This document shows positions 25,101 through 35,229 of a DNA stretch of 64,000 nt, piece after piece; position 1 is the first letter of the stretch, and each line of letters begins with the position of its first letter. Made by a program: the position numbers and the translations under genes. The stretch spans positions 13,847,145 through 13,911,144 of the forward strand of contig JAZBQD010000025.1 of assembly GCA_036583965.1 (NCBI GenBank). The letters are read 5' to 3'. Origin of the DNA: Prunella strophiata. Taxonomy: Eukaryota; Chordata; Aves; Passeriformes; Prunellidae. The notes below the pieces were generated by a model. It made no database searches. It saw nothing but the letters and a program-made list of their open reading frames with translations, and was not told where the DNA came from.

Positions 25101-26190
25101 CCCTCCGCACCCTTCTCCCCCACCTCCCCCCTCTCCTGCCTTCCCTTCTCCCTCCCTCCTCCCGGTGCCGATAAAAGCCCCGAAACGTGTAATCCGGGCC
25201 CAAGGGAGGCACAAGTCGGGGGCCGGTCCTCTCATCCCTCCTTTTCGTCCCCCACACCGAGGGCACCCCATGGACACGCCCGGGCATCCTGCCCACCAAC
25301 CCGCCCGCACACCCCAAGCTCAGGGCGCCGAGGGCAGAGGGGTGGCCCTGAGATCAGGGATCCCCAGTAGGGTCGATGATGTCCCTGGGGTTCATTGATT
25401 CCCATATGGTCAGATGATGCCCCGGCTTTGATGATGACCCACCGGTTTGGATGATGCCCCCTGGGACCGGTTGAGCCCCACAAAAGCCAATAAAAGCCCT
25501 GGATGCTCCGGGTAACCCTTAGGGTCATGGTGAATGCCTCGGAGTTTAAAAATCCGGATGAAGCCCCTGGGGTCCCGGCAGGATTTCCAGAGGGTCCCTG
25601 GATGAGCACCTTGGGCCGGGGAACCTCTAACCCCTCCCGCCCCCCGCGCAAGAGGAGAAGCAAAAAACCTGATAACTCCGGCACACCCCCCCAACCCTGC
25701 TCCCCTTGGACGCGCACCCAATCCTGGCACCGGGTTTGCTTCCAGCCCCCCACCCCTCCGACCCGGACAAAGCCCAGGCACACCATCCCGCTTCGGTGAG
25801 GGATGCTGGGCTGGAGCGGGGCCCGCACGGCACCTGCTCGTCCCGGCGCTCCGAGATGCGCGGGCACCCGGGGCAGTGGCAGGAGGGGGACGGCCACCCC
25901 CCTGCGAAATCACAGGGGACCAGGCAAGGAGGGTCAGCCGGCCTGGGTGCTGCTCCTGAATTAATTCGCTCCGCCGGGGCACCGCAGCGGCGTCGGAGGC
26001 TCAGGGAGAGGCTCATCCCCACGGACCATCCTCCTCCTCCTCCTCCTCTGCGCCCCCAGGGCCCCGGGTTCCCCGGCTCCGATTTCCCTGGATTTTTCTG
26101 CCTTTAACCAGCTCCACGCAGCAAGAAAGAGCAGAAAGCAGAAAATCGGGGTGGGGTGATCCCTCGTGCAGCCCCGAATGTGGCCGCTGG
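22123..26190. other. METRN-like 3' flank, no gene recognised
   Basis: Mostly GC-rich non-coding sequence. The METRN C-terminal exon should fall in its first part but was not recognised. A patch at about 23560-24230 is markedly less GC-rich and non-repetitive. From 25370 to 25560 a loose GATGATGCCCC-type repeat recurs. Confidence 0.45.
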
Positions 26191-26194
26191 GGCC

Positions 26195-26325
26195 CTTTAG
26201 GGGTGGAACAGCCCTGGGATGTGTTTTGCGGGGGGAACAGCCTGGGGAGGTGTTTTGGGGGGGAACAGCCCTGGGATGTGTTTTGGGGTGGGAAGGGGGA
26301 ACAGCCTGCGGATGTGTTTTTGGGG
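26195..26325. repeat. Short minisatellite, about 36-base unit
   Basis: About four imperfect copies of a unit containing gggaacagccctgggatgtg and tttgggg. On the minus strand the copies read KTHPRAVPP-like in one frame, a by-product of the repeat. Confidence 0.65.
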
Positions 26326-27089
26326 GCCGGCCTTCAGCTCCCACTGGAGCCCCATTGCTGCTACGGGGGAAGTATTTAATGGGGTCTGGTTGTTGTTCAG
26401 GGCCCTGCGCTGTTGTGCTGTGTGTGGGGTTGTAGGAATATTTATAGAACACGTGTGTGGGTGTGTGTGGTGGGTGTGTGTGCATAATCATCCCACTCGC
26501 ATTCCCACAAATCAGGGGCGAGGTGGGGGGAGCAGAAACACTCCTGCCCTTGGCAGCTCCAGCCTGCTCCTCCCCAAAGAGGGGCTATGGGGCTGGGGAC
26601 TGTGCTGGCCCCAGAATGAGGAGTGGAATTTCCCAGTCCCAATTCCACTTCCCTGCACCCCAAGCCATCCCAGGGTTGGGTCTGGGGTCTTTCCCACTGG
26701 GAATGGCCCCCAGAGACCACCGAGGCACGTGATGAGGTTGGTGGTCCTGTGGCAAGGACAGGGGGGCCACCAGACACCAGGCTCCCAGGGGACACCATGC
26801 ATAAGGTGCTGAGGGGGGACCCCCAGCAACAAGGGATGCTGACCCACAGGCTGAGGAGTGGAGAGAGGGGGAGGTGGACAGCAGTGGCACTGTGTGACAT
26901 GTGGGCTGCCCTGGCAGGGGGCTGCAGCCCTTTGTGCCTCTGAGTGGGGCTGTTCCCCAAGTTTGGGCTGTTGGGGGGGGGGCGTCACTAATTGGGGGTG
27001 GGCAAGGGGCTGCGGGGCCTGGTGCCCCACCATCCCGCAGAGACTGGAATTTTCCCACAGCCGTGAGCCTCGCAGCAGGAGAGCTGAGA

Positions 27090-27915
27090 AGCACAGCCTA
27101 AACAGGCCCTACAGCCCCTACAGATCCACAGGGGGGGCACAGCCCCTACAGCCCTACGCCTCTATACAGCCCAAAACAGCCCCGACAGCCCCACAGGGGG
27201 TGCACAGCCCCAACAGCCTCTACAGACCAAACAGCCCCACAGCCCCACAAGGGGTGTGCACAGCCCCTACAGCCCTACACCCAACACCCTCTACACCCCA
27301 TACAGCCCCACAGTGTCACAGCCCCCTACATCCGCCTAAAACAGCCACAGCCCCCAGAAGGGTGTGCCAGCCCCAACCGCCCCTACACAGCCACATGGGT
27401 GTGCACAGCCCTACGCCCACGGGGTGTGCACAGCCCAATATCCCCTACCCCCCAGGTTGTGCACAGCCCCAATAGCCCTACAAGCCCCACAGTGGTGTGC
27501 CAGCCCCTACAGCCCCACGGGGTGTGCACAGCCCTAAGCCCCTAAGCCCTACAGCCCCACATGGGGTGCACACCCCTACCGAGCCACAACCCCCTCCAGC
27601 CCCAAGGGGGTGGCCACAGCCCCTACAGCCCTACAGCCCACAGGGGTGTGCAACAGCCCCCTACCACAGCCCCTACAAGCCCCCCACAGGGGTGTGCACA
27701 GCCCCTACAGCCCCTACAGCCCCTACAGCCCCACAGGGGTGTGCACAGCCCCTACAGCCTCCACAGGGGTGTGCACAGCCCCTACAGCCCCTACAGCCCC
27801 ACAGGGGTGTGCACAGCCCCTACAGCCCCTAGAGCCCCTACAGCCCCACACAGGTGTGCACAGCCCCTACAGTCTCACATGGGTGTGTATAGCCCCCTAC
27901 AGCCCCACAGGGTGT
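27090..27915. repeat. CCCCTACAGCCCCACAGGGGTGTGCACAG minisatellite
   Basis: Roughly 25 imperfect copies built from the words ccctacag, ccccacaggggtgtgcacag and variants. Copies are most uniform at 27640-27860. Single-base length differences between copies shift the frame repeatedly, so the open frames are not genes. Confidence 0.85.
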
Positions 27916-28576
27916 GCTCAGCTGGTCACAGCTGCACCCCACCATGTACAACCCCACACAGGACTGTGCACAAGGGCAGTAACCACACACAAATCCATGC
28001 ACAACTGAACATGAGTGCCAACACCCGTGCAGGACCCTGCACAACTGCACACAGCTGGGCACAGCTGCACATGGCAATGCACACAGAGTGCAGAGGCAGC
28101 TGTGCATGGCTGTGCACACTGCACACACAACCCTGCTCACCCATGCACAGCAGGACAGCTGAAACAGCCCTGCAGGACCACGCTCAGCTGCACAAACCTG
28201 TGCACAAGCACACGCACAACCACACACAGCTCTGCACAACAACACCCACAGCTTCACAACAGCCGTGTTCACCTGTGCACAGCCGTGCACGGCCACCTTC
28301 ACACGAGTGTGCACAGCCCTGCACAACCACACAGAGCTGTGTGTAACAGCACAGACACACACAGCCACGCACAGCTGTACCGGGCTGTGCACAGCTGGAC
28401 CACGAGTCACTGCTGCACACAACCGTGCTGTCACACACAGCTGCACACACACAGCTGCACACACACACTTGCCATGGTGCCAACGGTGCCACAACACAAC
28501 AGGACTGTGAACAACACACACAGACTTATGTGCACACACACAAACTGCTCATTGTTGTGCCAAACGGGGCACAACA
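27916..28576. repeat. Degenerate TGTGCACA-rich region
   Basis: Imperfect recurrence of tgtgcacag, cacacagctg and ctgcacaac without a fixed period. It links the array on its left to the 42-base array on its right and probably is an older, diverged part of the same repeat family. Confidence 0.6.
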
Positions 28577-29085
28577 CACACAGCTGCACTCACAGGCCTC
28601 ACACAGGACGTGCACAGCAACACAGCTGCCACTCACAGCTCACAGGACTGTTGCACAGCACACACCAGCTGCACTCAACAAGCCTCACAGACTGTTGCAC
28701 AGCACACACAGCTGCACTCACAGCCTCACACAGACTGTGCACAGCACACACAGCTGCACTCACAGCCTCACAGACTGTGCACAGCACACACAGCTGCACT
28801 CACAGCCCCACACAGACTGTGCACAGCACACACAGCTGCACTCACAGCCTCACACAGACTGTGCACAGCACACACAGGCTGCACTCCACAGCCTCACAGA
28901 CGGTGCACAAGCACACACAGCTGCACTCACAGCCTCACACAGACTGTGCACAGCACACACAGCTGCACTCACACACAGACTATGCACAACACACAGAGCT
29001 GCACTCACAGCCTCACAGACTGTGCACAGCACACACAGCTGCACTCACAGCCTCACACAGACTGTGCACAGCACACACAGCTGTT
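28577..29085. repeat. Minisatellite, about 38-42-base unit
   Basis: About twelve copies of a unit containing ctgcactcacagcctcacac and agactgtgcacagcacacac. Some copies lack four bases (cctcacagactg instead of cctcacacagactg). Confidence 0.85.
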
Positions 29086-29283
29086 CCCAAGCACACACAC
29101 TGCCCATCGTGCTCAGCACACTGAGGCACACCCCTGCACACAACAGCCGTGCACAGCCTGCACAAACACTCACCAGCCGTGCACAGCCGTGCACAGCCAT
29201 TCACCACTCCCAGCTCCACACAAACGTGTGCACAACAACCGTGCACAACTGCCCTGGAGCAAAACCAGCTCTGCACAAACACA

Positions 29284-29754
29284 AACACACAGACACAGAG
29301 ACACAGAGCTGTCATCACACATACACAGATACAGAGACATACACAGACACACACAGACACACACACAGCTGTTATCACACACACACACTCACACACACAC
29401 AGAGCTATCTCTCTCACACACACAGCTGTTATCACACACACGCGCACACACACACACACACAGAGGTGTTATCACACACACACACACAGAGCTGTTATCT
29501 CTCACACACACACAGGTGCTGTCACACACACATACACACACACAGAGAATTGTTATCACACACACACACACAGAGGTGTTATCACACACACACACACAGA
29601 GCTGTTATCTCTCACACACACAGAGCTGTTATCTCTCACACACACAGAGGTGTTATCACACACACACACAGCTGCTGTCACACACACATACACACACACA
29701 GAGAATTGTTATCACACACTCACACACACACAGAGCTATTATCTCTCTCACACA

Positions 29755-29807
<53 letters not shown>
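29284..29807. repeat. Compound (CA)n microsatellite
   Basis: Long CA-rich tract with interspersed cagagctgttatcacacaca units (period about 30-40). It ends in a nearly pure (CA)n run of about 50 bases at 29755-29806. Two long open frames run through it and on into the next array, but both are artefacts of stop-free dinucleotide repeats. Confidence 0.9.
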
Positions 29808-29808
<1 letters not shown>

Positions 29809-29879
29809 GTGCACACCCACGCTCGGCTGTGCCCCTCCCGCAGCCCCGGGGGCGGGGGCAGCGCGGATTCCCCGGGGCC

Positions 29880-30186
29880 GTGTCCCCCCCGTGTCCCGGT
29901 GTCCCGGTGTCCCCGTGTCCCGGTGTCCCGGTGTCCCGGGGCCGTGTCCCCCCCGTGTCCCGGTGTCCCGGTGTCCCGGGGCCGTGTCCCCCCCGTGTCC
30001 CGGTGTCCCGGTGTCCCGGTGTCCGGGTGTCCCGGTGTCCCGGTGTCCCGGTGTCCGGGTGTCCCGGTGTCCCGGTGTCCCGGTGTCCGGGTGTCCCGGG
30101 GCCGTGTCCCCCCCGTGTCCCCCGTCCCGTGTCCCGGTGTCCCGGGGCCGTGTCCCGGTGTCCCGGTGCCCCGGTGTCCCGGGGCC
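29880..30186. repeat. GTGTCCCG octamer array ahead of ANTKMT
   Basis: About 30 copies of the octamer gtgtcccg, with higher-order breaks of the type ggggccgtgtccccccc. On the minus strand it is a regular series of G3 runs separated by five bases, a dense G-quadruplex motif. It ends about 50 bases before the ANTKMT start codon. Confidence 0.85.
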
Positions 30187-30233
30187 GCTCCCGGCGGAAG
30201 GCTCCGGGCCGCGCTCCCCTCCCTCCGGCGGCC

Positions 30234-32644
30234 ATGGATCCGGCCATGGAGCCGGGCTGGGAGCCGGCCATGGAGCCGGGCTGGGAGCCGGGCGAGCCGG
30301 GCGAGCCGCGCTGGGCCCAGCCCGGGGGCGCGCTGGGCGCCCGGGGGCTGCTGGCGCTGGCCGTGGCGAGCGGGGCGGCCGTGTGGGCCAGCTGGGCCGT
30401 GCTGCTGATGCCCGGCTTCCGCCGCGTGCCCCTGCGCCTGCAGGTACCCCCCGAGCCCCGGGTGCCCCCCGAGCCCGCCAGCCCGGCCCCTGACCCCGCT
30501 GTCCCCCCAGGTGCCCTACCAGCCCTCCAGCCCCCGGCAGGTGGCAAACACCCTGGCACTGCTGCGGGGCCGCGCCGGCAAGACCGTGGATCTGGGCTCC
30601 GGAGATGGACGGCTCGTAAGGGTCCTGGGGGGGTTTGGGGTGTCCAGGGTGGGCGAAGGGCAGGGAGGGGGCTGCACGCCACGGGGAGGGTGGAGGGGAG
30701 ACCCCCACCCGGCTGCTGCTGCCTGGCTTCTGGCTGTGCCTCTGGGTGCCCTCCTGGCTGCGGTCCAGGACCAGCCCAGGTGGTCCCAGAGGGTCCTCGA
30801 TGGTCCTAGAGAGCTGGAGGTGGTTCTGGATTGTCCTGGGTGTCCCTAGGCTGTCCTGGATGGTCCTAGACTGCCCTAGGTGGTCCTAGGTGACCCAGTG
30901 TGGTCCTAGGTGGTTCTAAACAGCCCCAGATGTTTCCAGGCAGCCCTGGGTGGTCCAGGGTGGCTCTAGATGGCCATAGGTGGTCTTTGGCAGCCCTAAA
31001 AGATGCATGCAGGGAGCAGGGTGGCAGTGAGGGAATGGGTGGTGCTGAGCTCCGAGGTCACCCTGCCTGTGAGGCAGCAGGATGTGGTGAGTGCAGCTGG
31101 GCAGCAGCCCCTGCACACCCAAATCCTGCCCCAGACTCAGCACTGAGGTGCTTTGGCTTTCAGCCCTCCTCTCTCCTTCCCCAGGTGCTTGAGGCTTACA
31201 AGCAGGGGCTGAGGCCAGCCCTGGGCTATGAGCTCAACCCCTGGCTGCTGTGCCTGGCCAACTACCGTGCCTGGAAGGCTGGGTACCACGGGAAGGTCTC
31301 CTTCCTGAAGAAGGATCTGTGGAAGGTAACAGCATCCCCAGGGTCTGGGTGTGCTCAGGGTGGGGCCAGAGCTCTGTCTGCATCTCCAGGATGGATTTGC
31401 TGATGGCTGCTTGCTCCTTCCCCATCCCACACTGCTCCTGGGAGGTGGAAATCCATCCTCCTTTCCAGGGGAATGCCAGCTGGGAGGTGGAAATCCATCC
31501 TCCTTTCTGGGGAATGCCAGCTGGAGCAGCCCATGGCCAGTTCTGCTGCTTGGAGCAGCTCTGAGGAGAGGTCTGGGTGCTGCTGACAGGCTCACCTGCA
31601 GAGATGAGCTTCTCAGGCTGACATGAGGTATTTGCAGCCTGACCAGAGAGATTCCATCAGGGGATGTGGCTCTGGGATGGTGCTGGAGGCAGGTGTTTCC
31701 CAAGACGTGCTGCTTTCACACCCACACTTCCCCATCCCACATCTTTTGTGGCATCTTTGCTCCATCCAGGATTCCAAAGATCACCCACAAGGTTTGGACA
31801 CTCAAACAGTTGCTCCTGCTCTGCCTGCTGCTCATTATTCCCCTTTTCCTTCTGTTTTAAGGTGAATCTCTCTGACTGCCAGAACGTGATCGTGTTCCTG
31901 GCCCCCAGCGTGGTGAGTCAGCCCCTCACACCCTGAGTTCTTCTGGGCCAGCTCCAGGGGGCTTTTCTTGGCAAGGAGAGGGGATCTGGGATGGAATAAG
32001 GCCAGGTGGGCATCCCTGTGGCTAGGTGGTTTGGTGCTACACAGCATTTGGATTTATGGAATCATGGAGGTTGGAAAATCCTCTGGGATGCAGTCCGACC
32101 ACTCCCCCTGCACTGACCCGTGTCCCCAAGTGCCACATCCATGTCTGTTAAATCCCTGCAAGGGATGGTGACCCCACCACTGCCCTGGGCAGCTGTGCCA
32201 GGGCCTCTCACCACCCTTTCAGGGAAGAAATTCTCCCAATATCCAACCTGAACCTCCCCTGGTGCAACTCGAGGCAAATTCCTCTTGTCCTGTTGCTCAT
32301 CGCTTGCTCCAAGTCCCAGCCTTACCCAGGGCCAGTACCAGCCCTCTGCTTTGAAGGGTTGATGTCCCAGATCTTCCCCACTGTCCCTGGTGGCACTGCC
32401 ACTGTGTGACCATGTCCTAAGGCTGCCTGTCCCTGGCTGTGTCTCTCTCCCCAGAAGCCTCCCTTGGCCACCAAGCTGCTGGCAGAGCTGCCCGACGGTG
32501 CCCGGGTGGTGGCCGGCCGCTACCCCCTTCCCCTCCTGGACCCCAGCAGCACCCCTGGGCCCGGCGCTGGACCAGGTCTGGGCCTATGACATCAAGGAGG
32601 TGCGGCAGGAAGTGCAGAGCAGCGCCCAGGAAAGCCAGCTCTGA
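30234..32644 (+). CDS. ANTKMT: ANTKMT (FAM173A), ADP/ATP carrier lysine methyltransferase, frameshift in last exon
   Basis: Mitochondrial SAM-dependent methyltransferase that trimethylates a lysine of the adenine nucleotide translocase. Exons: 30234-30443, 30511-30615, 31185-31325, 31862-31912 and 32455-32644, all GT-AG and in phase. An N-terminal hydrophobic anchor ([20 protein letters not shown]) precedes the family block [17 protein letters not shown] motif I is [11 protein letters not shown], followed by GYELNPWLL and [10 protein letters not shown]. In exon 5 the frame encoding [15 protein letters not shown] stops at 32587-32589, while the next frame continues [14 protein letters not shown] to a stop at 32642-32644. 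WAYD is conserved in the family. The gap between PLP and LDQ is 34 bases where human has 33, pointing to one extra base in a C-rich run: an error, a polymorphism or a real frameshift. The N-terminus carries a 24-base in-frame duplication. Confidence 0.9.
30745..30985. repeat. Degenerate TGGTCCTAGG repeat in ANTKMT intron 2
   Basis: Loose recurrence of tggtcctagg, tgtcctgg and ggtggt-type words with no fixed period. It does not touch the exons. Confidence 0.55.
32048..32325 (-). mobile_element. CR1 retroposon 3' fragment
   Basis: Lies in ANTKMT intron 4. The plus strand reads as the complement of a CR1 3' end: ggaatcatggaggttggaaa, then gtccccaagtgccacatcc, agggatggtgaccccacca, gaagaaattctcccaatatc and caacctgaacctcccctgg. 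These are typical of avian CR1 in antisense. Old and 5'-truncated. Confidence 0.8.
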
Positions 32645-32921
32645 GCCCAGCCTTGTTAAGCCTGGTTTAACAGCAGCCTCCTTAAGCCTGGTGTTAACGG
32701 TCAGAGCCACTCCAGCCCTTGGCTCAGCTCAGGACAGAAGTGCTTGGCCAGCATTTGTCCTGGGGACTTGCAGGGTGGCAGATCTTCATTTTTCCAGAGT
32801 GTGAGCAAAGCAAGGGAGGAGAACATCAGACCTAGAAATCCTGGAGTTAACGCAGGATTTAAGGGATGAAGCTCCAGTGCCTCTTTTTGGATGACTGCTG
32901 CTTATTCAATTTGAGTTTGAA

Positions 32922-32927
32922 AATAAA
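32922..32927 (+). promoter_or_regulatory. Poly(A) signal of ANTKMT
   Basis: AATAAA about 280 bases after the restored-frame stop codon, followed by T/G-rich sequence (gttttgggttgattgttcc). Confidence 0.7.
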
Positions 32928-33140
32928 GTTTTGGGTTGATTGTTCCTCTGAGGTTTTTGCTTTGTCTTCGAACTCCTGGATGGTCCTGGAGTTGGAAGCA
33001 GCTGCTGCTCCTGGACTTGGGCTTTGCTCTGCCATCCTTTCCAGCTCACCTCTGTGCAGGATCAGTTTGGGCCATGCTCATCGATATAATATTCCATTTT
33101 CCACTCAAACACAGAGGAAAATGGGGTTTTCCCACCATAG
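32928..33140. other. ANTKMT 3' flank
   Basis: Intergenic sequence between the ANTKMT poly(A) signal and a CR1 fragment; nothing recognised. Confidence 0.4.
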
Positions 33141-33352
33141 TCTCAGAACATGGAATGGTTGGGTTGGAAGGGACCTTAAAGCCCATCTTGTTCCACCCCC
33201 CTCGCCATGGCAGGGACACCTCCCACTGTCCCAGGCTGCTCCAAGCCCTGTCCAGCCTGCCTTGGGCACTGCCAGGATCCAGGGGCAGCCACAAGCCTGC
33301 TCTGGGCCACCCTTTCACCACCCTCCCAGTAAAGAGCAGCTCATCCCTTTGT
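33140..33352 (-). mobile_element. CR1 retroposon 3' fragment
   Basis: The plus strand begins with the antisense CR1 3' signature (gaatggttgggttggaaggg, then accttaaagcccatcttgtt) and continues through ccatggcagggacacctccc and aggctgctccaagccc. Truncated. Confidence 0.85.
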
Positions 33353-33844
33353 CCAACCAGAACAAATCCTGGTCTGAGCCAAGCCTTGGCTCTGTCTCAC
33401 AAATGAGGGGAGTGAGGCAGGAGTCAGCCCTTGGTCCAGATCCAGTCTCATCCAGGAAAAATGTTCCAGCAGGACAGGAGCCTGTCCCTGCAGCCCAGCA
33501 GTGGAAAGGTGCCTGGGAACCTTACCCTGTGTCTGAGGGTGCCCAGGGAAGAGCAGAATTCCTGCAGCCTGGCGGGCACAGGTGCACTTGTCTCATTTTA
33601 GTCCTGTGAGTGTGAGAGCAGAAACACCTCCCGTGTTTTTTTCTCTCTCTGTCCCCACCTCCCAGCCTGATAGGTCCTTGCTGGCATCCATGAGGCCAAC
33701 AGAATCCTCCCTTGAGAGCGGTTCGCAAGGCTGGGGCTGCTCTGGCCGCCTCGTGGGCTGGCACAGCCTTGACGGGCACTGGTGGCCCTCGCCTGCCCTC
33801 GGCCTTCCTCAGCCGCAGGAGCTCCTGCTGGTACCTGCAGTGGG

Positions 33845-34648
33845 GTGCCACTGTCACTGCTCACAGTGAGCACTGGAGGTGCCACTGTCACTGCCACTGT
33901 GAGCACTGGAGGTGCCACTGTCACTGCCCACAGTGAGCACTGGAGGTGCCACTGTCACTGCCACTGTGAGCACTGGAGGTGCCACTGTCACTGCCCACTG
34001 TGAGCACTGGAGGTGCCACTGTCACTGCCCACTGTGAGCACTGGAGGTGCCACTGTCACTGCCCACTGTGAGCACTGGAGGTGCCACTGTCACTGCCCAC
34101 TGTGAGCACTGGAGGTGCCACTGTCACTGCCCACTGTGAGCACTGGAAGTGCCACTGTCACTGCCCACTGTGAGCACTGGAGGTGCCACTGTCACTGCCC
34201 ACTGTGAGCACTGGAAGTGCCACTGTCACTGCTCACAGTGAGCACTGGAGTGCCACTGTCACTGCCCACAGTGAGCACTGGAGGTGCCACTGTCACTGCC
34301 CACTGTGAGCACTGGAGGTGCCACTGTCACTGCCCACTGTGAGCACTGGAGGTGCCACTGTCACTGCCCACAGTGAGCACTGGAAGTGCCACTGTCACTG
34401 CTCACAGTGAGCACTGGAGGTGCCACTGTCACTGCTCACAGTGAGCACTGGAGGTGCCACTGTCACTGCCCACTGTGAGCACTGGAGGTGCCACTGTCAC
34501 TGCCCACTGTGAGCACTGGAGGTGCCACTGTCACTGCCCACAGTGAGCACTGGAGGTGCCACTGTCACTGCTCACAGTGAGCACTGGAGGTGCCACTGTC
34601 ACTGCTCACAGTGAGCACTGGAGTGCCACTGTCACTGCCCACTGTGAG
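33845..34648. repeat. 34-base minisatellite, truncated by the gap
   Basis: About 23 copies of a 34-base unit containing tgccactgtcactgcccact and gtgagcactggagg. Copies differ mainly at one site, either gcccactgtgag, gcccacagtgag or the palindromic ctcacagtgag. Two copies lack a base (cactggagtgcc). The array runs into the N gap and probably caused the assembly break. Confidence 0.95.
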
Positions 34649-35148
34649 NNNNNNNNNNNNNNNNNNNNNNNNNNNNNNNNNNNNNNNNNNNNNNNNNNNN
34701 NNNNNNNNNNNNNNNNNNNNNNNNNNNNNNNNNNNNNNNNNNNNNNNNNNNNNNNNNNNNNNNNNNNNNNNNNNNNNNNNNNNNNNNNNNNNNNNNNNNN
34801 NNNNNNNNNNNNNNNNNNNNNNNNNNNNNNNNNNNNNNNNNNNNNNNNNNNNNNNNNNNNNNNNNNNNNNNNNNNNNNNNNNNNNNNNNNNNNNNNNNNN
34901 NNNNNNNNNNNNNNNNNNNNNNNNNNNNNNNNNNNNNNNNNNNNNNNNNNNNNNNNNNNNNNNNNNNNNNNNNNNNNNNNNNNNNNNNNNNNNNNNNNNN
35001 NNNNNNNNNNNNNNNNNNNNNNNNNNNNNNNNNNNNNNNNNNNNNNNNNNNNNNNNNNNNNNNNNNNNNNNNNNNNNNNNNNNNNNNNNNNNNNNNNNNN
35101 NNNNNNNNNNNNNNNNNNNNNNNNNNNNNNNNNNNNNNNNNNNNNNNN
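34649..35148. other. Assembly gap (500 N)
   Basis: Second run of exactly 500 N. The left edge is inside a tandem array and the right edge is just upstream of an internal NAA60 exon. The missing sequence should include the first coding exons of NAA60. Confidence 0.98.
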
Positions 35149-35229
35149 CAGGTGTTCCAGTAGAGGGTTCTTGCTTCTCCTGTGCCTCCCCAGGTACCCT
35201 ATTAAAAAACCTGTCCTGTCTCTATGCAG

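Noticed and set aside
27497..28346. Proline/glutamine-rich open frames resembling a collagen-like or spacer protein
   Set aside because: Pure product of the CCCCTACAGCCCCACAGG repeat, shifting frame with each copy-length change.
28425..30809. Very long open frames (600-800 codons) across 28.4-30.8 kb
   Set aside because: They consist of CA dinucleotide and minisatellite translation (poly His/Thr, Cys/Val, PGVPVSRC) in several frames at once and merge into ANTKMT exon 1 out of its proper context.
32455..32589. Genuinely shortened ANTKMT ending in PGLGL
   Set aside because: The conserved LDQVWAYD block continues immediately in the next frame, so an extra base is the simpler explanation.
33845..34648. 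CRISPR-like array of regular repeats
   Set aside because: There are no unique spacers; units are contiguous head-to-tail copies in vertebrate DNA, that is, a minisatellite.
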